A stretch of 64,000 nucleotides of DNA. Origin: Roseomonas sp. (GTDB taxonomy: Bacteria > Pseudomonadota > Alphaproteobacteria > Acetobacterales > Acetobacteraceae). Of the stretch, positions 44,344-53,467 are shown in pieces. Both the position numbers and the translations under genes were made by a program. The notes under the pieces were generated by a model, which saw only the letters and a list, made by a program, of their open reading frames with translations, was not told the DNA's origin and did not search any database. Each line of letters begins with the position of its first letter. The first letter of the stretch is position 1. The stretch lies in assembly GCA_020249435.1 (NCBI GenBank), contig JADCFQ010000051.1, forward strand, positions 1 through 64,000, given 5' to 3'.

Positions 44344-45845
44344 GGCCAGCGCGCTTCCTTATCAATCGGCAAAACAGGTCTTGGCATATGCTTCCAGTCA
44401 AACCGCGTCAGGATCGGCGAGGTGAGGCCGGGGCAATCCACCTCGACAATCTGTTCATGCTTGAAGAATTCATCAAAGCCACCGCGGAAATGCCCGCGGC
44501 TTTTCACCACAACGGCGCGCGCCTTCGCCACATCCAGGCCGAGATGTTCTAAGAAGGCGGGATCAGCGCATTGCGTGCGAATGGAAATCACCACGACCGT
44601 GATGCCGCCGATCTTCAGCGCTGCCGTCGCGCCCAAAGTCATCGCAGTGCCAGCGAAAATACCGCGCCGGCCAGTCACACGGCCATCGGAAAGCGCCACC
44701 ACTTCCGCATCCGCACTGAAGGGCTTGCTGAAGGGATCATCGGCCGCGACATCGCGGTTGAATCGCGCGGTGAAGCGCGCACCCTTACCCAGCTTATGCG
44801 CTTCCGCCGCCAAGGCAGGGTCATGGATCACACCCACCAGGCAATCCTGCACCCCGGCGCGATGGAAGGCTTCCAGAATCCACATGGTATTGCCGCGCCC
44901 GCCACCGCCGGGATTATCGGCAACATCGGCGAAAGCCAGCGGCACCGCGCTATGCAGCGCCTTATGCGTGGCATCTTCCAGGCTGGTCAGATTGGCGATG
45001 AAACGCCAGCGCCTTTCCCAAATGGCAGCCGCCAGCCGATCCGCCAGCGCTTCCGCCGCGGCCTGGTCTGTCGCGGTAATGATCACCGCCATGCCATTGA
45101 AGGGCGTATCGCCATAGGCAAAGCCGCCCATGATGGAGACATTGGCGATGCGTGGATCCTGCGCCGCCCATTCCTGGCCGAGATTGATCACCTCCGCATA
45201 GGGCCCCTGCGCGGTCAGCATGGAAACCGTGGGCGCGACAATCGGCAAGCGGCGGAAGGCGCGATGGAACCGCTCACCGGCCAAAAGCCGGCGCATGAGT
45301 GCGGCACTTTCCGCGCCGCGTTCACGCATATCCAAATGCGGATTGGTGCGATAGCCGACAAAGGCATCGGTCAAAGCCACCATGCCATCAGAAACATTGG
45401 CGTGCAGATCGTAGGAACACACAAGCGGCACATCACCCAGAATGTCGCGGATCAGCGCCTGCAAACTGCCTTCCGGGTCAAGATCAGCGGTGGCGAGACC
45501 CGCGCCATGCAATACACAGTAAACGCCATCCACACGGCCTTTGAGCGCCGTCAGCCCTTCGCGCCATTGCTGCATGAAACCATCGAAAACGCCTTGTTCC
45601 ACCGGGCCATTGGGTTCCGCCATGGCAAGCAGAATCGGGCAGGGTTCCCAGGCGCCGCCGGCATCCATGGCCGTGACGAAACCAGGCATTTCGCCCAAGG
45701 CGGCCGGGGCGGCGGAACGCGCATCAGTCACGATGGTATCGCCCGCAATCAGGCAGCGCGTTTCAAAATCCCGTAATGTCGCAGCAGGTGCAAAGCGATT
45801 GCATTCAATGGAAAAGCCCAAAAGGGCAATGCGCGGCCCGGCCAT
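44340..45845 (-). CDS. M81 (MlrC-like) metallopeptidase
   Basis: A 501-residue MlrC-family protein. GFSIECNRFAPA at the N-terminus, GVYCVLHGAGLA, CSYDLHANVS and the segment YRTNPHLDMRERG carry the conserved His/Glu/Asp residues of this zinc peptidase family. DNPGGGGRGNT lies in the C-terminal half. MlrC was described for hydrolysis of linearised microcystin, but the family is wide and no mlrA or mlrB is present here. ATG 45845 overlaps the previous stop by one base (TGATG), and its own stop overlaps the DSD1-type gene. Confidence 0.88.
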   Translation of the reverse strand: MAGPRIALLGFSIECNRFAPAATLRDFETRCLIAGDTIVTDARSAAPAALGEMPGFVTAMDAGGAWEPCPILLAMAEPNGPVEQGVFDGFMQQWREGLTALKGRVDGVYCVLHGAGLATADLDPEGSLQALIRDILGDVPLVCSYDLHANVSDGMVALTDAFVGYRTNPHLDMRERGAESAALMRRLLAGERFHRAFRRLPIVAPTVSMLTAQGPYAEVINLGQEWAAQDPRIANVSIMGGFAYGDTPFNGMAVIITATDQAAAEALADRLAAAIWERRWRFIANLTSLEDATHKALHSAVPLAFADVADNPGGGGRGNTMWILEAFHRAGVQDCLVGVIHDPALAAEAHKLGKGARFTARFNRDVAADDPFSKPFSADAEVVALSDGRVTGRRGIFAGTAMTLGATAALKIGGITVVVISIRTQCADPAFLEHLGLDVAKARAVVVKSRGHFRGGFDEFFKHEQIVEVDCPGLTSPILTRFDWKHMPRPVLPIDKEARWP

Positions 45846-46969
45846 CAGATGGCTAGCCCCAAAAGTTCAGCGATGCGCGGTGTGGATTTCAGCCCGGTGC
45901 CGGTCAGTACCACCACGGTGGTTTCATCAGCGCGGATCGCGCCGGCTTCCAGCAATTTCACGAAAGCCGCCGCTGCCTGCGCGCAAGTCGGTTCCACATA
46001 AATGCCAGTGCGCGCGAGTTCGAGTGTCGCAGCGCCAATCTCAGCCTCGCTCAACATCACCGCACCGCCCTGGCTTTCCTGCAAAACTGCCATGACTTCC
46101 GGCGTGCGAATGGGCTGCGCGATGGCAGTGCCTTCCGCAATCGTCGGCACCGCTGCCACCGCCGGCTGCTTCAGGAAGGCGCGCGCAATCGGCGCGCAGT
46201 TTTCCGGCTGAGCGGCGAAAATGCGTGGTAGCTTCTTGATCTCACCCGCACGCTGCAATTCGGCAAAGCCAATCCCACAGCCCAGCACATTGGACCCCGC
46301 GCCACAGGGCACAATCACATTATCGGGCGCGACAAACCCCAAATCCTCCCAGAGTTCATAGGCGAGTGTCTTCGTGCCGTGCAGGAAGAAGGGGTGCCAA
46401 TTATGGCTGGCGTAGAAGATATCCTTGGCCTGGCGCAACGCCTCATCCGCGCAATCCTGGCGGCTGCCTGGCACCAATTCAATCTCGGCGCCGGAAGCGC
46501 GTGACTGCACGGTCTTGGCGGGGGAGGTTGAAGCAGGCACCAGGATTTTTGCCCGCATCCCGCCAGCCGCAGCATAGGCAGCAACCGCAGCGCCGCCATT
46601 GCCCGATGAATCTTCCAGCACATGCGCCACACCCTGCGCGCGGAGCAGAGACAGCATCACCGAAGCCCCGCGATCCTTGAAGGACCCGGTCGGCATGAAC
46701 CATTCGCATTTTACAAGTGCCGATGCACCGCCAATCACGCGCGGCACCAGGGGAGAACAGCCTTCCCCCATCGTGATCGGGTCATCCGGCAGGAAGGGCA
46801 GTGCGGCGCCATAGCGCCAGAGCGAGCGATCCTCCGTGCGGATCGCAGCGCGGGTGATGCCGGGCAGCGGCGTCAGCATCAGGGGGGCTTGGCCGTCGCC
46901 ACACCAGCGCGGCGTGGCAAGCGGATAGGTGGCCCCGCTGCGGGGGTCCAGATAGGCGATGTCGGTCAT
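45845..46969 (-). CDS. Threonine-synthase-like PLP enzyme (fold type II)
   Basis: A 374-residue fold type II PLP enzyme. Lys98 in MPTGSFKDRG is the Schiff-base lysine. SSGNGGAAVAAYAA binds the PLP phosphate, and VPCGAGSNVLGCGIGF is the glycine-rich loop. Overall it resembles threonine synthase or a beta-hydroxy amino-acid dehydratase. Clustering with a DSD1-like enzyme and a peptidase argues for a catabolic role rather than threonine synthesis. ATG 46969 (MTDIAYLDPRSG) is chosen; a longer frame runs antisense into the M20 gene. It is divergent from that gene with 48 bp between. Confidence 0.85.
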   Translation of the reverse strand: MTDIAYLDPRSGATYPLATPRWCGDGQAPLMLTPLPGITRAAIRTEDRSLWRYGAALPFLPDDPITMGEGCSPLVPRVIGGASALVKCEWFMPTGSFKDRGASVMLSLLRAQGVAHVLEDSSGNGGAAVAAYAAAGGMRAKILVPASTSPAKTVQSRASGAEIELVPGSRQDCADEALRQAKDIFYASHNWHPFFLHGTKTLAYELWEDLGFVAPDNVIVPCGAGSNVLGCGIGFAELQRAGEIKKLPRIFAAQPENCAPIARAFLKQPAVAAVPTIAEGTAIAQPIRTPEVMAVLQESQGGAVMLSEAEIGAATLELARTGIYVEPTCAQAAAAFVKLLEAGAIRADETTVVVLTGTGLKSTPRIAELLGLAI

Positions 46970-47017
46970 CTTGATACCCTCGCTTGCCCTGCGCCGCGCC
47001 GCAAGGGATGCTGGGGC

Positions 47018-48124
47018 ATGACCCAAGATGCCGAAGCCGTAACCCGCCTCGCCGCCGATCTGGTGGCGATTGATAGCCGTTCCTCGGTCTCCAACCTGCC
47101 TCTCGCGGATCGGATTGAAGCCGAATTGGCGGGGTTTGAGGTTGAGCGGCTGGATTACAAAGACCCCCAAGGTATCGCGAAACGCGCGCTGGTAGCCCAT
47201 CGCGGCCCTCGCGGCGGTTATGCGCTGTCAGGGCATATGGATACGGTGCCGGAAACCGGTTGGACAGACCCGCCCTGGACGCCGCGCATCGCCGATGGCG
47301 TGCTGCATGGCCTTGGCAGTGTGGATATGAAGGGGCCGGTCGCCGCCTGTATCATCGCCGCGCGCGGCCTGCCCGCCCATGTGCCGGCGACGCTGCTGCT
47401 GACGGCGGATGAGGAAACCAGCAAGCAAGGGGCGCGCATCATCGCTGCGCAATCAAAGCTGGCCGCATCATTGGGCTTGCAGGGGATTGTGGTGGCGGAA
47501 CCGACCGCGCTGGCGCCCGTGCGCGGGCATCGCAGCCATATCGAATATACCGCCATTGCGCGTGGCGAGCAGGCGCATTCTTCCACCGGCAAGGGGCTGA
47601 ATGCGAATTGGGCGCTGATCCCCTTCATGGTGGAAATGAAGAGCATTTACGAAAAGCTGCGATTCGATCCTGCCTATCACGACGCCGCCTACGACCCGCC
47701 CTTTTCCGATTTCAACCTGGTGATTGATAATCACGGCACCGCAGTGAATGTGACGGTGGCGCAGGCGAGCGTGCGCATAAAATTCCGCCGCAGCCGAAAC
47801 ATAGACGTCAGCGGCATTGAAGCCGCGGTGCGCGAAGCGGCCGAACGTGCGGGTGTGGAACTTACCGAAAGGCGCGAAGGCACGCCGCCTGAACTGCCTG
47901 TGGATCACCCGCTGATCCGCCTTGCGGAAAGTATCACCGGCAAGCCCGCCGCCACTGCCCCATACGGCACCGATGCCAGTGAATTGCAGGATATCGCGCC
48001 CTGTGTGATTTTGGGGCCGGGAACCATCGCCACCGCCCATACGCCGCGCGAATGCGTGGCCTTGGCTGACCTGGCGGCGGCGGTGCCGATCTTCCGGCGG
48101 GTCCTTTCCGCTGACTTTGCTTGA
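47018..48124 (+). CDS. M20-family deacylase/peptidase (ArgE/DapE type)
   Basis: A 368-residue zinc-dependent M20 enzyme that cleaves N-acyl or peptide bonds. Zinc ligands are seen in SGHMDTVPE (His), GSVDMKGP (Asp), ADEETSKQG (catalytic Glu-Glu) and ATAHTPRECV (C-terminal His). The dimerisation domain (about 175-285) is present. ATG 47018 follows AAGGGATGCTGGGG. It is divergent from the threonine-synthase-like gene and may belong to the same amino-acid or peptide module. uspA begins 13 bp downstream. Confidence 0.87.
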   Translation: MTQDAEAVTRLAADLVAIDSRSSVSNLPLADRIEAELAGFEVERLDYKDPQGIAKRALVAHRGPRGGYALSGHMDTVPETGWTDPPWTPRIADGVLHGLGSVDMKGPVAACIIAARGLPAHVPATLLLTADEETSKQGARIIAAQSKLAASLGLQGIVVAEPTALAPVRGHRSHIEYTAIARGEQAHSSTGKGLNANWALIPFMVEMKSIYEKLRFDPAYHDAAYDPPFSDFNLVIDNHGTAVNVTVAQASVRIKFRRSRNIDVSGIEAAVREAAERAGVELTERREGTPPELPVDHPLIRLAESITGKPAATAPYGTDASELQDIAPCVILGPGTIATAHTPRECVALADLAAAVPIFRRVLSADFA

Positions 48125-48137
48125 GGGAGCATTCGCC

Positions 48138-48971
48138 ATGTTGCGCAGCATTCTTCTTGCCTTGGATGATACCGAAGGCGCCATCGCCGCCCGCGATTAC
48201 GCCCTGGCACTGGCACGCCATACCGGTGCAGCGCTGACGGCGGCGGTGCTGATGGACCGTCCCGGCCTGACCGGCGCGCATGAGGCCGTGCCCCCCGGTG
48301 CCGCCGCCTTCAAGGAACGGCGCGACGCTGCCTTGTTGCGCCAGGCGGAGGCGGCGGCGGCGGAGGCTGTGGCCGCGCTGCACCAGGCCGCTGATGGGGT
48401 ACCCTTTGCGGTGCAAACCCTGGAAGCCTCACCTGCCGAGGCATTGCTCGCCGCCGCTGGTGGCCATGACATGCTGGTGGTGGGCCGCGATTCCACCCTG
48501 GGGCGCGAAGAAGCAGATGATGGCCTTTCCCCCACCATCGAAGCCCTGCTGCATGACCGCACGCGCCCTTTGCTCGTGGTGCCGCCCGGCGCACGGTTTG
48601 ATCTCGCCGCTGCTGCCTTGGTCGCTTATGATGGCTCACCGGGCGCGCTGCGTGCCGTGCAGCTTTTCGCGCTGCTCGGCCTGGGGCGCTGTGGCGCCAC
48701 GGTCTTGAGTGTGGCGGATGATGAGGCGGAGGCCGCTGCCCTGGCTGGCACAGCGGCGGGTTACTTGCAGCGCCATGATGTGGCGGCGAAGGCGCTGCCG
48801 GTGATTGGTACGCATCCGGTGGAAGCGCTTTTGGCGGAAGCCGCCGCCATGCCCGCCGGCATGTTGGTGATGGGTGCTTATGAACACACGGGGCTGCGCG
48901 CGCTATTCACCGGTTCCGCCACCAAGCATTTGCTGCGCCGAGCGCCCTGCGCGATTTTCGCGGCGCATTAG
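48138..48971 (+). CDS. Universal stress protein with two Usp domains
   Basis: A 277-residue protein with two tandem UspA folds. The first (residues 1-150) starts RSILLALDDTEGAI. The second (150-277) has LVAYDGSPGALRAVQL and the ATP-binding signature GAYEHTGLRALFTGSATKHLL, with GxxxxxG-type loop and terminal Ser. The first domain has a degenerate version of the loop (VVGRDSTLGREEADDG). ATG 48138 follows AGGGAG. Its stop overlaps the convergent opgH stop by 4 bases. Confidence 0.88.
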   Translation: MLRSILLALDDTEGAIAARDYALALARHTGAALTAAVLMDRPGLTGAHEAVPPGAAAFKERRDAALLRQAEAAAAEAVAALHQAADGVPFAVQTLEASPAEALLAAAGGHDMLVVGRDSTLGREEADDGLSPTIEALLHDRTRPLLVVPPGARFDLAAAALVAYDGSPGALRAVQLFALLGLGRCGATVLSVADDEAEAAALAGTAAGYLQRHDVAAKALPVIGTHPVEALLAEAAAMPAGMLVMGAYEHTGLRALFTGSATKHLLRRAPCAIFAAH

Positions 48972-50638
48972 TTACAGTGTAATTCCTCGGGCAGCGCGCA
49001 AATGCGCTGCCGTACCAGCCACGCGGAAAAGCGCGCATTTGCTGTCAGTATGGCGAAGGGAATGACGCCCAGCAGACTGATCAGCACTGGCCCCGCGATC
49101 AGCAGCGCGGTGAAGGACACCGACGCAAAAACAAGTGTCAGCACAATCCCCGCCAGTGTCGGCGCCCAGAATTGCTTGAGTGCATCGGCAAACCCAATGC
49201 CGCGTTCGCTGCGGTTTTGTGGCGCCCAACCCATCTTCATGCCAAAGGGCATCGCCAATAGAAACAGGCATTGGCTCATCAACCGCGCGGGCTCCATGAA
49301 GGCGGTGAAGACCAACTCCGCCAAAGCGCCGCGCAGGAATTGCACGCGCCCACCATAGCGCGCGGCCAGATCGGGCTTCAGCAAAACCTCGACATAGCCA
49401 GCCAATTTCGCCGCATAATGGCAGCACCAGCCGGCCAATAGCAGCGCAACAAGCGCGCCAATCGGCGTGGTATCACCCCCGCCAGCGAGCCCATTCCAGG
49501 CCGCAAATAATAGGATCGCGACATAGAAAGGCGCGCTCAAAAACAGCAAAATCGCCTGTATCAATTGCCAGCGTGCCATGGGGGTCAGGCCCGGCAGGCG
49601 CAGCAGTGCCAGATACTGCATATTCCCCGCCGCCCAGCGCAGGTCGCGTGTGATGAAATCACTATAGCTTGGCGGATTGCCTTCGCTGCTGCCGGCATCA
49701 TCAGGCAGCACGCGCACCTTCCAGCCGGCAGCATGCAGGCGCGTTGCCTCCACCTGATCATGCGAGAGGATATGCGACCCATCGGGCAGCGTTTCCAACC
49801 GCGCATGGGCGCGAAAGGGCGCGATGCGAATGACGGCGTTATGCCCCCAATAGGGCCCCTCATCACCCTGCCACCAAGCCTGCCCGGTGGCCCAGGCGCG
49901 CATGCCGTGACGCATGCCGAATTGAAACAGCCGCGGAAATCCTGCCTTGGTAGGCCGGCCATGAATAAGCTGTTGCAGGATCGCGAGCTTCGGGTCCGCT
50001 TCCATGCAGGCAACCAGGCGCAACACGGCATCGGCGGTCATTTCCGAATCCGCATCCAGGCAGAGCATGAAGTCATGCCCATCCGCGTGATGATCCAAAA
50101 ACTCCATCACATTGCCGGATTTGAAGCCGGTATTTTGCGCGCGGCGCCGGTAATGCGTGGCAATGGGTTGCGCGGCAGCAAAGGCGCGGTAGGCGGCTTC
50201 CTCGGCCACTGCATCAGCGCCTTCGGGTGTGTCTGACAGGAACCAAAGCGAAAAGCGCTCTGCCGCTCCGGCTTCAGCCAAGCCCGAGAGCAAGCGCGCG
50301 AGTGGCGGCAGCACCAGCGCCATGTCTTCACGGCGGATGCAGATGGCAATGGCGGTGCGGGCTTGCGGCAAGCCAGGGCGCGCGGCGGCAAGCGCGGGCA
50401 AGACAGCCGCGACAGGATCGCGCGTGAACAGCAATAGGCCAAGCCCAATCAACGCATTGCCCGCCGAAAGCGCGGCCCAAGGCAGGGTGCCCGCAATGCA
50501 GACCAGAATCAGTATTTCCGCGAGCGTCCAACCACCAGGCGCAAGCGTTGCCCAGGCAAGCCAGAACAGGCCCGCCATGATGGCCAAGGCCAGGGCAAGA
50601 AAGGCGATGCGTCGCGGCAGGATGGGCGCTTCGGTCAC
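48968..50638 (-). CDS. opgH: Periplasmic glucan glucosyltransferase OpgH (MdoH)
   Basis: A 556-residue membrane GT2 enzyme that builds the beta-glucan backbone of osmoregulated periplasmic glucans. Two N-terminal helices (about 11-56) precede the catalytic domain with RRRAQNTGFKSGN, LDADSEM (metal-binding DxD) and RDLRWAAGNMQY (Q/RxxRW type). Four to six further helices follow. The N-terminus is shorter than in E. coli OpgH (about 850). The partner opgG is not nearby. ATG 50638 (MTEAPILPRRIAF). Its end overlaps uspA. Confidence 0.92.
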   Translation of the reverse strand: MTEAPILPRRIAFLALALAIMAGLFWLAWATLAPGGWTLAEILILVCIAGTLPWAALSAGNALIGLGLLLFTRDPVAAVLPALAAARPGLPQARTAIAICIRREDMALVLPPLARLLSGLAEAGAAERFSLWFLSDTPEGADAVAEEAAYRAFAAAQPIATHYRRRAQNTGFKSGNVMEFLDHHADGHDFMLCLDADSEMTADAVLRLVACMEADPKLAILQQLIHGRPTKAGFPRLFQFGMRHGMRAWATGQAWWQGDEGPYWGHNAVIRIAPFRAHARLETLPDGSHILSHDQVEATRLHAAGWKVRVLPDDAGSSEGNPPSYSDFITRDLRWAAGNMQYLALLRLPGLTPMARWQLIQAILLFLSAPFYVAILLFAAWNGLAGGGDTTPIGALVALLLAGWCCHYAAKLAGYVEVLLKPDLAARYGGRVQFLRGALAELVFTAFMEPARLMSQCLFLLAMPFGMKMGWAPQNRSERGIGFADALKQFWAPTLAGIVLTLVFASVSFTALLIAGPVLISLLGVIPFAILTANARFSAWLVRQRICALPEELHCN

Positions 50639-50688
50639 GGCGCCTGCTTATGCCGTGACCACAGCCGCTTGGCGATATGCCGGCCTTG

Positions 50689-51660
50689 TCAGTCTATCTG
50701 CGCCCCGGAAGCGCGTACCACGGGTGCCCAGATTTCCACCTCTCGGCGCATGAAGGCATCGTAGTCGGCGGGGCCGAGCGGCCATGGCTCCGCGCCGTAA
50801 TCGCGGACGCGCTGGGCAATGGCAGGATCATTCAGCGCGGCCACCACTTCCGCCCCCAACCTTTCGCGAATGGCAGCCGGTACGGCAGCGGGGGCAGCGA
50901 TGCCATACCAGGAAGCGACATCGAAATTCGGCACGCCCTGTTCTTGCAGGCTTGGCACTTCCGGCATGGTGCTGGAACGCTGCGCGGTTGAAACGCCAAG
51001 CGCCTTCAACAAGCCCCCCAGCACCTGCTGGCGCGATGCCGGCGCGTTATCAATCGCGAACAAGGTCTCGCCATTCATCACCGCCGCCATGGAAGGCGCG
51101 GTGCCGCGATAGGGCACATGCGTGACCTCAATCCCCATGCGCATGCCGAACAGCAAGCCGGATAGATGCGAAGACGTGCCCGACCCGGCCGAGGAAAAAT
51201 TCGCCCGCGCCGGATTGGCCTTGCAGAAAGCGACCAATTCCGCGACCGATCTGATCGGGCTGTCACCCTTGATGATCAGCACATTGGGCATCGCCGCAAT
51301 GCGCGCCACCCCCGGCAAATCCTTGAGCGGATCAAAGGAAAGCCGCCGATACAGCGTCGGGCCAATCCCGTGAGAGGCGATGTGATTGACGTAATAGGTA
51401 TAGCCATCCGGCGCGGATCGTGCCGCGACTTCCGCCCCCACCATGCCGCCCGCACCAGGGCGCGGGTCAATGATCATCGGCTGGCCGAGCCTTTCGCGCA
51501 GCCGGTTTTCCATCATGCGGAGGAAAATATCAGAAACCCCGCCCGCTGCGCCGCCAATGACAAATCGCAAGGGCTTGTCCGGCCAATTGCCTTGCGCCTG
51601 CACCGCCGGTGCGGCCAAAAGCGCTGGCCCTGCCGCCATCATGCTTCTGCGCGTGATCAT
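50689..51660 (-). CDS. Bug/TctC-type tripartite tricarboxylate receptor (third copy)
   Basis: A 323-residue Bug receptor with signal peptide MITRRSMMAAGPALLAAPAVQAQ. WPDKPLRFVIGGAAGGVSD and IIDPRPGAGGMVGAEVAA are the loop motifs; the first carries GGAAGG in place of the usual PFxPGG, so its ligand is probably different from those of the two genes at 35956 and 37019. It is preceded by a perfect 10-bp hairpin that separates it from the histidine kinase. Confidence 0.9.
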   Translation of the reverse strand: MITRRSMMAAGPALLAAPAVQAQGNWPDKPLRFVIGGAAGGVSDIFLRMMENRLRERLGQPMIIDPRPGAGGMVGAEVAARSAPDGYTYYVNHIASHGIGPTLYRRLSFDPLKDLPGVARIAAMPNVLIIKGDSPIRSVAELVAFCKANPARANFSSAGSGTSSHLSGLLFGMRMGIEVTHVPYRGTAPSMAAVMNGETLFAIDNAPASRQQVLGGLLKALGVSTAQRSSTMPEVPSLQEQGVPNFDVASWYGIAAPAAVPAAIRERLGAEVVAALNDPAIAQRVRDYGAEPWPLGPADYDAFMRREVEIWAPVVRASGAQID

Positions 51661-51675
51661 GACTTATCCTCCCAG

Positions 51676-51703
51676 GTTAGGCTTTGTTGGCGTAAAGCCT
51701 AAC
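51676..51703 (-). terminator. Perfect 10-bp hairpin between kinase and Bug receptor genes
   Basis: GTTAGGCTTT (51676-51685) pairs perfectly with AAAGCCTAAC (51694-51703) over the loop GTTGGCGT. It lies 26 bp after the kinase stop (minus strand) and 15 bp before the Bug start, so it may end the kinase transcript or lie in the Bug leader. There is no U tract. Confidence 0.55.
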
Positions 51704-51729
51704 ATGAAAGCACGGCCTGGGAAGCGGAA

Positions 51730-53418
51730 TCACGCGATGGGCAGCAACACCGTAAAGCGCGCGCCGGTCACGGTGCCGGCGGCATCCCGGATATTCTCGG
51801 CGGAGATGCGCCCGCGCAGGCCCTCCACAATCTGGCGACTGATGGAAAGGCCGAGACCGGAATGCTGGCCGAAGCGCTCCCCGCTCGGGCGTTCGGAATA
51901 GAAACGCTCAAAAATGCTCTCAAGCTTCTGTTCGGGAATGCCGGGGCCTTCATCTTCCACCACCACTTCCAGCATGGCGCCGGCAGGGCGCGCTGTGACT
52001 TTCACCATGCCGCGCGGCGGGCTGAAGGAAAGCGCATTACCCAGAAGGTTTCGAAACACCTGCACAATGCGCCCTTCAACGCCGCGCACCACCAAGGGGC
52101 CTTCGGGCGCTTCCAGTACGACCATCGGGTCATCATCATCACGCGTGGCGGCGTGCAAATCAGAAAGCGCCGCCAGGATGGGCGCGACATCCACGGGGGT
52201 TGAGATGGTGCGCGACAGCTCCGCATCCACGCGCGATGAATCGCTAATATCGCCGATCAGCCGATCCATGCGCACCGCATCATCGGCAATGATGGCGAGC
52301 AGCCTGTTACGACTAACCGGGTCTTCCACGCGGCGGAGCGTTTCAATGGCGCTCCGCACACTTGTCAGCGGATTGCGCAATTCATGCGCGACATCGGCAG
52401 CGAAGCGTTCATTCGCGTCAATCCGCGCCCAAAGCGCGCGGGCGGAGTTCTGCAAATCCCTTGCCAGCACACCGATTTCGTCATTGCGCTTCAGCAGCGC
52501 ATCAGGGACGGATTGCGCGCGGCCTTCACCTTCACGAATGCGTTGCGTCGCACGCGCCAGGTCAAGCATGGGTGTCGCGATGGTGCGCGCCAGATAGAGC
52601 GACAACGCGACCGTCAGGATCAGCGCGGTTGCGAAGAGCAGCAGGACTGACGCGCGGATTTCAAAGAGCCGCCGATCCACTTCGCGCGCCTCACGCGTCA
52701 GCAACACAATGCCAACACTTTGCGTGCCTCGGCGCGCCGGTTCGGCAACACTCACCAGCAGGCGGCCATCGGCGCTGCGGCGGATATAGGGGGTGACGCC
52801 GCCTTCCAGCGCCATGCGCAATTCTTCCCGCCGATCAGGGCCAAGATCGGGCTGCCAATCGAAATCCGGCGCATCGGGCGCGCTATCCACCACCATCCCT
52901 GAGCCGCCGCGCCCGCGCAGCAGGGCAGGGAACATGCCAACCAGCTTTTCGTAGACACCGGCGACGGTTGAGGTCAGCGCGCCGCGCGGTTCCGGCGGCG
53001 GCAGGGGTTCGGCAATCACCGCGCCGCCCACACCATCACGAATCCGGCTATCGGCGACCAATAGGCCGGCGGTGTCCAACAACCGCGCCTGGGTATTGGG
53101 CGAAGGGTCCACCAGGCGCCGCAGCAAGGGCCGCGCCGCTTCCAATTGCAGCACATAGCGTTCGCCTTCCGGCCGCACCGCGGCTTCAGCGATGGCGCCG
53201 GCATAGATGCGCGCCTGGGTGCGCATGGCCTCAACCTCCGCGCCCAAAAGCGCGTTCTGATATTGGTCGAGGTAAAGGAGGGACGCCGCGAGCAAGGCCG
53301 GCGGCAGCGCATTCAGCAGCAGAATGCGCCTGAGCAGCGGGGAGAAGCCGCGCTTGGCTTGTTCCGGCGCGGCCTCGGCTTCCGATAGGCGATCGAGCGG
53401 CGGGGAGGTATCGGGCAC
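51730..53418 (-). CDS. ChvG-like sensor histidine kinase
   Basis: A 562-residue membrane kinase. TM1 is at about 31-50 and TM2 at about 257-278, with a 200-residue periplasmic sensor between (Stimulus_sens_1-like). HAMP (about 278-330) and the H-box RFAADVAHELRNPLTSVRSA with His345 follow. The ATPase core shows RNLLGNALSFSP (N box), DEGPGIPE (G1) and HSGLGLSI (G2). The layout and the H-box match ChvG/ExoS of alphaproteobacteria, which sense acidity and envelope stress with response regulator ChvI. No response regulator lies next to it. Confidence 0.88.
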   Translation of the reverse strand: MPDTSPPLDRLSEAEAAPEQAKRGFSPLLRRILLLNALPPALLAASLLYLDQYQNALLGAEVEAMRTQARIYAGAIAEAAVRPEGERYVLQLEAARPLLRRLVDPSPNTQARLLDTAGLLVADSRIRDGVGGAVIAEPLPPPEPRGALTSTVAGVYEKLVGMFPALLRGRGGSGMVVDSAPDAPDFDWQPDLGPDRREELRMALEGGVTPYIRRSADGRLLVSVAEPARRGTQSVGIVLLTREAREVDRRLFEIRASVLLLFATALILTVALSLYLARTIATPMLDLARATQRIREGEGRAQSVPDALLKRNDEIGVLARDLQNSARALWARIDANERFAADVAHELRNPLTSVRSAIETLRRVEDPVSRNRLLAIIADDAVRMDRLIGDISDSSRVDAELSRTISTPVDVAPILAALSDLHAATRDDDDPMVVLEAPEGPLVVRGVEGRIVQVFRNLLGNALSFSPPRGMVKVTARPAGAMLEVVVEDEGPGIPEQKLESIFERFYSERPSGERFGQHSGLGLSISRQIVEGLRGRISAENIRDAAGTVTGARFTVLLPIA

Positions 53419-53467
53419 GCGGCTTCCTTAACGCGGAAAGCGCGCCAGGGAAATCACGCCGCGCGGT

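Noticed and set aside
44571-45776. Long plus-strand frame (401 codons) within the M81 peptidase gene
   Set aside because: Antisense shadow rich in His, Arg and Gln with no binding site; the M81 gene explains the region.
48360-48385. Tandem GCG/GAG repeat in uspA
   Set aside because: It is an Ala/Glu-rich coding helix in the Usp protein, in frame and unremarkable.
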